From Tamaricihabitans halophyticus (GTDB lineage: Bacteria; Actinomycetota; Actinomycetes; Mycobacteriales; Pseudonocardiaceae), in NCBI RefSeq assembly GCF_004340875.1, contig NZ_SLXQ01000001.1, positions 558,001 to 622,000 on the forward strand: a stretch of DNA of 64,000 nt, given 5' to 3'. Positions 57,224 to 64,000 of this stretch are shown one piece after another; position 1 is the first letter of the stretch, and every line of letters starts with the position of its first letter. The position numbers and the translations under genes were made by a program. The notes under the pieces are model-generated. The model had not been told where the DNA came from, did no database searches, and saw only the letters and a list, made by a program, of their open reading frames with translations.

Positions 57224-58107
57224 CAGGGCTGCCGGACATCCAGCTAGCCAACGAGGACACTCTTACCGATCGTGGCCCGCTGCTCGAAGGTATCGGCGAT
57301 GATCTGCGTGGAGCGGCCGAAGCGGTACTCATTGCCTTCGATGCCCTGTGGTTTGCCGAGTACGCCGTTGGTCTAGGGATGGGCTCGTATGGCGACCATC
57401 TTGCGGCGGCGCTGGAGACCGAACAGCGTCGCGCGATGGTTCCGTTCCGGGAGCTGTCCAGCGCGGATGAAGCGGGACTCAGGGAGCTTGGCGAGCGGTT
57501 GCGGGAGTGCTTGCTAGCCCTCAGCGATAATGTGCAGGACGCACAGCACAAGGACGATATCGACTGGCCGCAGCGGGTCACCGATGCGCGCGGCTACATA
57601 TCTCCAGAGAATTGGGAAGGCAACGCCGGCGCGAACGCACGACTCCGGCTGTCGAACCTCGGTGACCGATACGTCAACTGCACCTCGCTCGCCAGCTCCA
57701 CTCTTGCCGTGGTCGTGGACGCGCGAGCCACGATTGGCACAGCAAAACGCGATCTCTGCCAGCTGGCAGATGATTTCGTGTCCGCGGCGGAAAGCTACGC
57801 GGAAAGTAAGTCGTCGGAGCGCGGGATATCGTTCGGGGAAGTGTTCACCGACGCTTTTATCGGCGCGCTCGGCGGACTGATCACCGGCGGACCCCGTGGC
57901 GCTATTGAGGGAGCCGTGACGAGCTCCGCCGAAACGATCATCGGCGGCGGGCAGGAGGAGAACACCGATCTCTCGGGCCAGTCACTCGAAGAGATCGTCG
58001 AGTCCTTCCAGATCGGCGCGGACAACATCAGGACCGGCGTTCGGGATTCCGCCAGCGAGATCGTTGAGAAGATCGTGCAACAGGTGAACCTGGTGGAAAG
58101 CGCCTAG
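57220..58107 (+). CDS. Larger ESX-cargo/toxin-like partner protein
   Basis: 295 residues, no recognised enzyme domain. It is helical through about 195 with a W-E-G turn ('SPENWEGNAGANA'), then a glycine-rich amphipathic part ('GEVFTDAFIGALGGLITGG') and an acidic helical end. The layout fits the second member of an ESX pair (WXG/LXG type), with a possible membrane-active C-terminus. Translationally coupled to the gene before it (ATGA). The function is unknown; no immunity gene is evident. Confidence 0.6.
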   Translation: MTGLPDIQLANEDTLTDRGPLLEGIGDDLRGAAEAVLIAFDALWFAEYAVGLGMGSYGDHLAAALETEQRRAMVPFRELSSADEAGLRELGERLRECLLALSDNVQDAQHKDDIDWPQRVTDARGYISPENWEGNAGANARLRLSNLGDRYVNCTSLASSTLAVVVDARATIGTAKRDLCQLADDFVSAAESYAESKSSERGISFGEVFTDAFIGALGGLITGGPRGAIEGAVTSSAETIIGGGQEENTDLSGQSLEEIVESFQIGADNIRTGVRDSASEIVEKIVQQVNLVESA

Positions 58108-58112
58108 CCCGG

Positions 58113-59666
58113 TTACCAGCCTGGCCAGCTCTGCCGGAGTGCCTTCTTGTCCGTCTTGCCGTAGGCGGTGGTCGGCATCGCCGGCAGCCGGCTGATCGCC
58201 TTCGGTCGCTTGTACGCGGCGAGTTGCGCGCGACAGTGTTGCTGTATCGCCGCTTCGTCGAGCTCCTGCCCAGTGGGGACGGCGAAGGCGACGACGGCTT
58301 CACCCCAGTCCGGGTGCGGCACACCGACGACCGCGACCTGCTCGATACCCGGGTACTCGGCGAGGACGTTCTCCACCTCGGTGGTGTAGACATTCATCCC
58401 ACCGGTAATGATCACGTCATTTACCCGGTCGAGCAGGTAGACATACCCTTCGCTGTCCATCCTGCCGATATCGCCGGTATGCAACCAACCACCGCGTAGC
58501 GTTTCGGCTGTCTTGTCCGGAAGGTTGAAATACCCGGACATCACATACGGCGCACGCGCGACGATCTCCCCTGGCTCGCCGGCCGGCAGCCGGTTCCCGG
58601 CGTCATCGTGCACCTCGACCTCGGCAAGCAGTACCGGCTGCCCGCAGCTGGTCAGCCGTTCCGGCCTCTCTGGATCGTGATCGTCCTTGCGCAGTCTGGT
58701 AAGGAAGTTTGGTGCTTCGGACTGGCCGTAGAGCTGCATGAACACCTGACCGAACCGGCGCAGTCCTTGTTCCAGTCTGTCCAATGTGATTGGTGCGGCG
58801 CCGTAGAGCAGCGTGCGCAGCGCGGAAAGGTCCACGTTCCGTCCTTCCGCGCGATCCAGCAACCGGTAGATCATGGTGGGGACCAGGAAAGTGAAGGTGA
58901 CCCGATCCTCGGCGATCCGCCGCAGTACCAGGTCGGTGTCGAACCGGCGTTCCAGGAAGACCGTCGCGCCGCGCAACAACGCGGTCTGCGCGAGGAAACC
59001 CGCCGAATGTGGCAACGGCGAGGTGAGCAGCACCCGTTCGGTTTCCCGCATCCCGGTCTCCACCAGGTGCGCGAGCATGTTGTTGGCCAGCGTGCGCTGG
59101 GTGTGCACCACGCCCTTTTGGTTCCCGGTGGTGCCACCGGTGTACAGGATCAGCCCGATATCCTCCGGTGCTGCCGCGGCATGCTCAACCGCTCGGTCCG
59201 ATGGTTCGGCGAGCATCCGTTGCCAGGAGTCGGCTTCAGCGTGCTCAGCTGACTCGTCCACGGTGATCACCATGTGCAGGGCAGGCGCCGCACTTGCCCG
59301 CACGGCCGGCAGCATTCCGGCGTCCGCGATCGCGACGGCCGCACCACTGTCCCGCAGGATGTAGTCGATCTCGCGTGCCGCGAGCTGATCGTTCAACGGT
59401 ACTTTGCCCGCACCGCACCGGATCAGCGCCAGGTCGGCCAGGACATACTCGATCCGGTTCGACATGGCTAGCGCTACCAGTACTCCCGGCCGCACACCGC
59501 GCCGGGCGAGCGCATTCGCCAGAACGTCCACCTGATCCGCAAGCGTGTGGTAGCTCCACCGGACGCCGTCGACCACCACGGCTTCCCGCGCGCCGTGCCG
59601 GGCGAGGACGCCGTCGAACATTCCTTGCAGCGTTGGGACTCCGGACGGATTATCCACTGTGGTCAA
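58113..59666 (-). CDS. Acyl-CoA synthetase (AMP-dependent ligase)
   Basis: 517 residues of the ANL family. 'LILYTGGTTGNQKGVVHTQ' is the P-loop (A3), 'GDIGRMDSEGYVYLLDRVND' (20) the A7-A8 hinge, and 'YGKTDKKALR' holds the catalytic Lys near the C-terminus. It activates a carboxylic acid to its CoA ester via an acyl-AMP. TTG 59666 overlaps the cupin gene's stop (TTGA); GTG 59657 is another option. The substrate is likely an intermediate of the surrounding catabolic locus. Confidence 0.92.
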   Translation of the reverse strand: MTTVDNPSGVPTLQGMFDGVLARHGAREAVVVDGVRWSYHTLADQVDVLANALARRGVRPGVLVALAMSNRIEYVLADLALIRCGAGKVPLNDQLAAREIDYILRDSGAAVAIADAGMLPAVRASAAPALHMVITVDESAEHAEADSWQRMLAEPSDRAVEHAAAAPEDIGLILYTGGTTGNQKGVVHTQRTLANNMLAHLVETGMRETERVLLTSPLPHSAGFLAQTALLRGATVFLERRFDTDLVLRRIAEDRVTFTFLVPTMIYRLLDRAEGRNVDLSALRTLLYGAAPITLDRLEQGLRRFGQVFMQLYGQSEAPNFLTRLRKDDHDPERPERLTSCGQPVLLAEVEVHDDAGNRLPAGEPGEIVARAPYVMSGYFNLPDKTAETLRGGWLHTGDIGRMDSEGYVYLLDRVNDVIITGGMNVYTTEVENVLAEYPGIEQVAVVGVPHPDWGEAVVAFAVPTGQELDEAAIQQHCRAQLAAYKRPKAISRLPAMPTTAYGKTDKKALRQSWPGW

Positions 59667-60211
59667 CCGAGGACGGTGGGACGCGCGCCGTCGACGAGTA
59701 CCGCCGCAAGCACGCAGGGTTCGGTGCCCCGGTTGACCCAGGCATGGTCGGTGCCCTGCTGGATAATGCAGTCACCCTGGCGCAGCAGCGTTTCGCTGCC
59801 ATCGCCCATCAACATGGTCATCTCACCGGAGATCACCACGAGGTAGTCGATCGAGTCGGTCCGGTGCATACTCGGATGCTTTTCTCTTGCCTCCGCGTCT
59901 GGCTTGTTCGTGCTGCCCATCGCTTCGAAGACCTTGTCGGTGTCCATCCCGTCGAGGTCCTGCTCCGGCGGGATCTGCACTACCCGGAACAGCGTGCCCT
60001 GTGGCGTCGGGTCGTGCCGCATCGGTCGGGCTCGGTCCGCCGCACTGTTCATGTCCACTGGGGACTCATCGGTCGACCAAAGTTCGGTGCTACCCGCCTC
60101 CGACCAGCCGGGGAACTCCAGTGTCTCGGTCGCGGTGCCGTCGAACAGGATTGTCGCCGCGCCGTCGGGGCCATGTCCGGTCACGATCCGCCGGATGGGT
60201 CGCAGTGCCAT
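59663..60211 (-). CDS. Cupin-domain protein
   Basis: 182 residues. The N-terminal part (about 1-85) is a degenerate half; the C-terminal cupin has 'HPSMHRTDSIDYLVVISGEM' with the His-x-His pair and Glu-type positions, and 'GTDHAWVNRGTEPC' with the second-motif His. It likely binds a metal, as an isomerase or hydroxylase of the pathway. ATG 60211 with AGGTGAG upstream. It lies 40 bases after the FAH gene and overlaps the acyl-CoA ligase start, so FAH-cupin-ligase form one operon. Confidence 0.8.
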   Translation of the reverse strand: MALRPIRRIVTGHGPDGAATILFDGTATETLEFPGWSEAGSTELWSTDESPVDMNSAADRARPMRHDPTPQGTLFRVVQIPPEQDLDGMDTDKVFEAMGSTNKPDAEAREKHPSMHRTDSIDYLVVISGEMTMLMGDGSETLLRQGDCIIQQGTDHAWVNRGTEPCVLAAVLVDGARPTVLG

Positions 60212-60251
60212 ATCAGTACTCACCTCACCGTCGGCCAGCTGTCGCTGGCGT

Positions 60252-61256
60252 TCACTTGCCGGGAACCTGAAATCGCGGAGCGCCTTGATAGCTGGGCAGC
60301 CCCGCGGTCTGCCGTGCCGGTTGCCCGACCTGGTTGCGCAGTACGCCGATCCCGCTTGCTTCGAGTTCGACCACATCGCCTGGCTGGATCCAGCGATCCA
60401 GTTCGGCACCGCAGCCACCGCCCACCGTGCCGACAGCCAGAAACTCGCCGGGGTAGACATCCTCGCCGTAGGACGCCCAGGCGAGCACTTCGGCGAAACT
60501 GTACTGCCGGTTCGCCGTCGTCCCATGTGACCAGACGGCGCCGTTCACCCGTGCGGTCAGCTCGATCGCGTACTCGTCGATCTCGTCCATGGTCACTACC
60601 ACCGGCCCGAGAACATTACAGAAATCCTTGCCCTTTGAAGGACCGATTCCCATACTCATCTCGAAGAACTGGATATCCCGCGCACTGACATCGTTAAACA
60701 GGGTCACCCCGCCGATCCGCTCCGCGGCCCGTTCCGGGCTGAGATCACGGCCGCCTGTTCCGACGAAGAACCCGATCTCCAGTTCATAATCCAGTTGGTC
60801 GGTGTAGGCCGGCCATGGGATGACCTCGTCGGGGCCGATCACCGAATCCACATTGCACTGATAGCAGATCGGCATCGCGCTGAACGCGGGCGGAACCGCG
60901 ACCCCGGCGCCGGTGGCATGCTGCTGGTAGGTCAGATAGTCCCGGATCCGGCGCGGCCGCATCGGCGCGAGCAGCTGAACCTCCTCCGGCGGGAAGATGA
61001 CCAGATGCGCGGCCGAACCGGCCAACCGCCCAGCTTCGCGCGCCGCGAGAACCGCGCCAACCACGTCCTCGGCCAGCTGCCGCGCGGCGCTACCGCCAGC
61101 GAAGAACGCGCCGAGATCCCCGAGTACCGCGCGGTCCACCTCTGCGGCTGGCGAGCCAAGCAATTCGGCAGCGGCGCGCAGATCGATCAGGCCTTGGTCG
61201 GTCACCGCGCCGAGGCGGGCAACGCCGTCCGGACGCGCAAATGTCGCAAGCTTCAT
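60252..61256 (-). CDS. Fumarylacetoacetate hydrolase (FAH)-family protein
   Basis: 334 residues. An N-terminal part (about 1-95) precedes the FAH domain. 'DYELEIGFFVG' carries the metal Glu pair, 'FNDVSARDIQ' a conserved loop with Asp, and 'GKDFCNVLGP' and 'ANRQYSFAEVLAW' follow in the usual order. Such enzymes hydrolyse C-C bonds or decarboxylate ring-cleavage products, or hydrate 2-oxo-acids. ATG 61256. First gene of the minus-strand operon and divergent from the MetE-like gene, with related operators for both. Confidence 0.9.
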   Translation of the reverse strand: MKLATFARPDGVARLGAVTDQGLIDLRAAAELLGSPAAEVDRAVLGDLGAFFAGGSAARQLAEDVVGAVLAAREAGRLAGSAAHLVIFPPEEVQLLAPMRPRRIRDYLTYQQHATGAGVAVPPAFSAMPICYQCNVDSVIGPDEVIPWPAYTDQLDYELEIGFFVGTGGRDLSPERAAERIGGVTLFNDVSARDIQFFEMSMGIGPSKGKDFCNVLGPVVVTMDEIDEYAIELTARVNGAVWSHGTTANRQYSFAEVLAWASYGEDVYPGEFLAVGTVGGGCGAELDRWIQPGDVVELEASGIGVLRNQVGQPARQTAGLPSYQGAPRFQVPGK

Positions 61257-61279
61257 CGCATGCCTTTCCGAACGCCTAG

Positions 61280-61292
61280 ACTGTACTTCAGT
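61280..61292 (-). promoter_or_regulatory. Operator site 1 (ACTGAAGTACAGT)
   Basis: On the minus strand this reads ACTGAAGTACAGT, with ACTG/CAGT symmetric arms. It lies 24 bases upstream of the FAH gene start and matches site 2 at 12 of 13 positions. Confidence 0.6.
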
Positions 61293-61386
61293 ACAACTTC
61301 CCTTGAAGCTATAGACACTTAGCAACGTCGTCAACACCTGCAATTCGACCAGGATTCAGAAAACGCCTGCTCGAACGGCTTTGTAG

Positions 61387-61399
61387 ACTGAGGTACAGT
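61387..61399 (+). promoter_or_regulatory. Operator site 2 (ACTGAGGTACAGT)
   Basis: Reads ACTGAGGTACAGT on the plus strand, 35 bases upstream of the MetE-like gene start. Same 13-bp motif as site 1 in mirror orientation, so one regulator (likely the TetR two genes on) probably controls both directions. Confidence 0.6.
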
Positions 61400-61433
61400 G
61401 TTGTATCAAAACCTCAGCAATCTGGGAGCTGTC

Positions 61434-62480
61434 ATGACCAACGATGTTCGTGCGCAGGGTGTCCATTTCGTCGGCACCATTCCACTGTCCGATGCCGAAG
61501 AGGTCTTTCGAACCGTCACCAGGTACGTCGGTGATCGAATTGACCGGCTGCCGGACGGCGAGACCGGAAGCCGGTCGCACTGGGTCTGGATCCAGGTTCC
61601 GCTGCTGCACCAACATCCCGACCTGGAAATAACCACGGTCGACGTGCCCCGAATCGGCAAGCTGGAACTGGTGGGCTTCCGCGACGGGGTAAACCCGGAT
61701 CAGCTGGATCTCGGCAATATCGGCTACGCGGATTTCGCGATCGAGTCGTATGCCACCTTCGCGCGGTTGAAAGCCGAGGGAGTGATCGCGCCACAGGTCC
61801 GGTTCCAGGTGAACCTGCCCACCCCGGCGGCGATCTGTTCGATCAGCACCCTGCCCGACGCGTCCGCGCAGATCGAAGCGGCCTACACCAGGGCCATGCG
61901 CCGCGAGATCGGACGGATCCTGGACGCCATCCCGCATGACGAACTAGCGATCCAGTGGGACACCTGCCTGGAACTACTGTGGGTGGAGGGCTGGGGTGAC
62001 GTACCGACGTGGTTCGAAGGCGATATCTGGTCGGCCGTGGCCACCCGGATGGCCGCGCTGAGCGCGCTGGTCCCCGCTGATGTGCAGCTTGGCTTTCACC
62101 TTTGCTACGGCGACTTCCAGCATCGCCGGCAGGTTGACCTCGATGATGCGGGCACGCTGGTGGATCTGGCGCATCTGCTTGTGGACAACGTCGATCGGCG
62201 AATCGATTTCCTCCAGCTGCCGGTGCGTGGCGATATCGACCCGGCCGGTTACCTCGCGCCGCTTGCCAACCTGCGGCTTGCCAAGGAGACCGCGCTCTAC
62301 CTGGGACTGATCACCGATCAGGGCGGACTCGACGGCGCGCGCGAACGGGTTCGTGCCGCCAGGGAGCACGTGGCCGAGTTCGGGGTGGCGACGGAATGCG
62401 GGATGGGCCGCAGGGAGCCCGAGGCGATTCTCCCGTTGCTGGAGATTCACCGCGATACGAGCGCGCCCCGCGTCAGCTGA
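61434..62480 (+). CDS. MetE-like (UROD/MetE superfamily) zinc methyltransferase-type protein
   Basis: 348 residues, one TIM barrel. 'GFHLCYGDF' (H222, C224) matches the H-x-C zinc-ligand segment of cobalamin-independent methionine synthase, and 'TECGMGRR' (C322) corresponds to its third ligand. The N-terminal barrel of MetE is missing, and so is the typical methyltetrahydrofolate/homocysteine environment. It may transfer a methyl group from, or bind, a substrate of the surrounding pathway. ATG 61434 with GGGAG upstream. Divergent from the FAH gene, and followed by the TetR gene. Confidence 0.75.
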   Translation: MTNDVRAQGVHFVGTIPLSDAEEVFRTVTRYVGDRIDRLPDGETGSRSHWVWIQVPLLHQHPDLEITTVDVPRIGKLELVGFRDGVNPDQLDLGNIGYADFAIESYATFARLKAEGVIAPQVRFQVNLPTPAAICSISTLPDASAQIEAAYTRAMRREIGRILDAIPHDELAIQWDTCLELLWVEGWGDVPTWFEGDIWSAVATRMAALSALVPADVQLGFHLCYGDFQHRRQVDLDDAGTLVDLAHLLVDNVDRRIDFLQLPVRGDIDPAGYLAPLANLRLAKETALYLGLITDQGGLDGARERVRAAREHVAEFGVATECGMGRREPEAILPLLEIHRDTSAPRVS

Positions 62481-62568
62481 CCTACCCTCGAACGGGTTCG
62501 CCCCACCCGACGTAGGATTGATCAAGCTGCCACGCCGGCAGTGCGACAGCAGCCGAGGGGGTGTGCTC

Positions 62569-63216
62569 GTGACCGCGGAGGAACAGGAACTGGGCCGGGC
62601 GGAACGCAAACGCCTCCAGACCCGGGAACGGCTGTATCACGCGGCGGTCAGCTTGTTCGCGGAGCACGGCTACGACGCGACCACGATGACCGATATCGCC
62701 GAGCACGCGGATACCGCGCGGGGAACGGCCTTCAATCACTTCCCGACCAAGGGTGCGTTCACCCTCGAATGGACCAGGCGCCGCACGCAGGAGGCCGCCA
62801 TGGTCACCAGCAGCACGCTTTCCGAGGACATCGGCACGATCCCGCGAATCCGCGCCTACTTCGCTTACCTCGCTTCGGTGAACGAACGGGAGCGGGTGCT
62901 GACCAGGAATATGTTAAAAGGTTGGCTGCACGCCGAAGGACCGTTGCAGGAGGATAGTCCCTGGCTGAGCCAGGAGCTGACCACCTGGATCGCAACTGGG
63001 CAGGACACCGGCGAGATCGCACCCTCGGTGGATCCGCGCGCCGCGGCGAATCTGCTTCGGGACGGCTACCTCGGGGCGCTGTATCGCTGGGTGCGCGAAG
63101 GTGACGAGTCGCCAGACCAGCTCAACACCGAGATCGCGAAGGCGGTCGATCTTGTCCTGGCCGCGCTCGCCGTCCGCCCTGGCGAAGGCTCGGCAAGCGC
63201 GGCCGGACCCCGATGA
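62569..63216 (+). CDS. TetR/AcrR-family regulator
   Basis: 215 residues. HTH about 12-60 with 'TMTDIAEHADTARGTAFNHF' as turn and recognition helix; helical effector domain afterwards (about 75-205). It follows the MetE-like gene after 88 bases, and the two ACTG-N5-CAGT sites in the divergent promoter fit a TetR operator. GTG 62569 was chosen for AGGGGG upstream. It probably senses an intermediate, perhaps a CoA ester, of the local pathway. Its stop lies within repeat copy E's neighbourhood. Confidence 0.88.
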   Translation: MTAEEQELGRAERKRLQTRERLYHAAVSLFAEHGYDATTMTDIAEHADTARGTAFNHFPTKGAFTLEWTRRRTQEAAMVTSSTLSEDIGTIPRIRAYFAYLASVNERERVLTRNMLKGWLHAEGPLQEDSPWLSQELTTWIATGQDTGEIAPSVDPRAAANLLRDGYLGALYRWVREGDESPDQLNTEIAKAVDLVLAALAVRPGEGSASAAGPR

Positions 63217-63218
63217 AC

Positions 63219-63256
63219 TCGCTAACCTAGCGAACGCGGTTCGCGTGTTCGCTAGG
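63219..63256. terminator. Repeat copy E and bidirectional terminator hairpin
   Basis: CCTAGCGAAC (63226-63235) pairs perfectly with GTTCGCTAGG (63247-63256). A second, shorter hairpin GCGAAC-GCG-GTTCGC lies inside. The 26 bases from 63219 also belong to the AACGCGGTT repeat family. It separates the convergent TetR and SDR genes and includes the SDR stop codon. Confidence 0.75.
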
Positions 63257-64000
63257 CGGTGCCGGAACGAGAACGCATGGCCTGGCCGAGCGCATCATCG
63301 TAGGAGCTGGCTTCGCTTGGCATCGCGGCAAGAATGTCCTTGGTGCGCGCTTCGAGAGCCGCGGCGGCAAGCCGGTCGGTCGGGATGTACAGGCGATCCC
63401 GCTGAATCCCGTCCACCACCATCTCGCCCACCGAGTCGATGTCTCGGCCGTACGTGGCGAGCGCGTAGTCGCCGACTCCAGCCAGCTGGGCCAGCCGCTC
63501 GCGAGCTTCGGCGGGCAGCACGCTTTCCGGGCTCGCGTTGAGGCTGTTACTGCCCACGTTGGTGGCGACCATCCCCGGGATCAGCACGCTCGCCCCGATC
63601 TCGCGCTGCTCATCGGCGAAGCCGCGACGCAGCGCCTCGGTTAGCCCGATAACGGCGAACTTGCTCGCGTGGTAGGTGTATCCGGAGCTGCGCTCGGGAA
63701 AGACCACCAAGCCGGCCGCCGAAGCCGTGTTGACGATATGGCAGGGGCCGCCGCGCTCGAGCATCCTCGGCACGAACGTGGTTACCCCGTTGTTCATGCC
63801 CTCGAGGTTCACGCCGAGCACGTAGTCCCACACCTCGTACCTGATCTCCTGGGAGATCGTCTGTAGTACGCCGATGCCCACGCCGGCGTTGTTGACCAGC
63901 ACCGAGACCGGGCCGAGCTGGCGTTCGGTCGCCTCGGCTGCCGCCTGGAACGCCTCGCGATCACGAACATCCAATTCGACGGTCAGGACCTCGGTCTTGC
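63252..64000 (-). CDS. Short-chain dehydrogenase/reductase, 5'-truncated by the window edge
   Basis: About 248 visible residues; the N-terminal dinucleotide glycine motif lies outside the window. 'VLVNNAGVGIG' (NNAG), 'VNTASAAG' (Ser), and 'YTYHASKFAV' (Y-x3-K) are the SDR active-site blocks. The C-terminal tail beyond the usual 250 residues ('DILAAMPSEASSYDDALGQ') fits classical SDRs of the 'SDR family NAD(P)-dependent oxidoreductase' type. It oxidises or reduces an alcohol/ketone and is convergent with the TetR gene. Its link to the catabolic locus is plausible but unproved. Confidence 0.88.
   Translation of the reverse strand, partial: KTEVLTVELDVRDREAFQAAAEATERQLGPVSVLVNNAGVGIGVLQTISQEIRYEVWDYVLGVNLEGMNNGVTTFVPRMLERGGPCHIVNTASAAGLVVFPERSSGYTYHASKFAVIGLTEALRRGFADEQREIGASVLIPGMVATNVGSNSLNASPESVLPAEARERLAQLAGVGDYALATYGRDIDSVGEMVVDGIQRDRLYIPTDRLAAAALEARTKDILAAMPSEASSYDDALGQAMRSRSGTA

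Overview
The window is high-GC DNA from an actinomycete. It has frequent GTG/TTG starts, DUF3263, DUF3159, DUF3558 and AfsR/SARP genes, an XPB-type helicase and WXG/EspC-like ESX cargo. Together with a complete ectABCD cluster this points to the Pseudonocardiaceae (an Amycolatopsis/Saccharomonospora/Prauserella-like, probably salt-tolerant organism). The genus is an inference; no rRNA, tRNA, CRISPR array, prophage or insertion sequence is visible.

Region 1-13.6 kb is mostly housekeeping: the end of an ABC substrate-binding gene, an XPB helicase, a serine hydrolase and hotdog thioesterase, a CynX-type exporter divergent from a FadR-type regulator, an exported cyclohexadienyl-dehydratase-like protein, groL under two CIRCE operators, a membrane Ser/Thr kinase, a cold-shock protein, an AIM24 protein, moeA and a GlsB-type membrane protein.

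Region 13.7-30.6 kb starts with a three-gene ESX-cargo/DUF3558 operon. A core block follows: psd-pssA-AAA ATPase, LytR_C and DUF3263 genes, def, thiC-thiD-thiD2, an ion channel, a MarR regulator, thiOSG and thiE. Its gene content resembles the thiE-to-groEL2 block of Mycobacterium tuberculosis. Two TPP riboswitches control the thiamine genes, one before thiC (+) and one before thiO (-).

Region 30.6-42.1 kb holds a membrane protein with a Gln/Pro-rich tail, a Thr-dehydratase-like enzyme, and a DasR-like regulator divergent from an amino-sugar SIS protein and kinase with a perfect dre operator between them. It continues with a DUF3159 gene behind a DtxR/IdeR-like iron box, an SGNH hydrolase, an ArfA/ArfB-like pair and a 939-aa AfsR-type regulator. 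Region 42.5-46 kb is ectABCD, with a probable leaderless ectA and a strong terminator after ectD.

Region 46-64 kb is the accessory, catabolic part. A tightly overlapping seven-gene operon (49.1-56.0 kb) joins a NitT/TauT-type ABC importer to a family III CoA-transferase, a CitE-like lyase, a cyclase-family metal hydrolase and an MmgE/PrpD protein; it looks like an import-and-degrade pathway for an unknown organic acid or cyclic precursor. A second ESX-cargo pair follows. A second catabolic locus (58.1-64 kb) has an acyl-CoA ligase, cupin, FAH-family hydrolase, a MetE-like zinc protein, a TetR regulator and an SDR; the two divergent promoters share a 13-bp operator. A short repeat family built around AAGAACGCGGTTAC recurs at gene 3' ends throughout the window.
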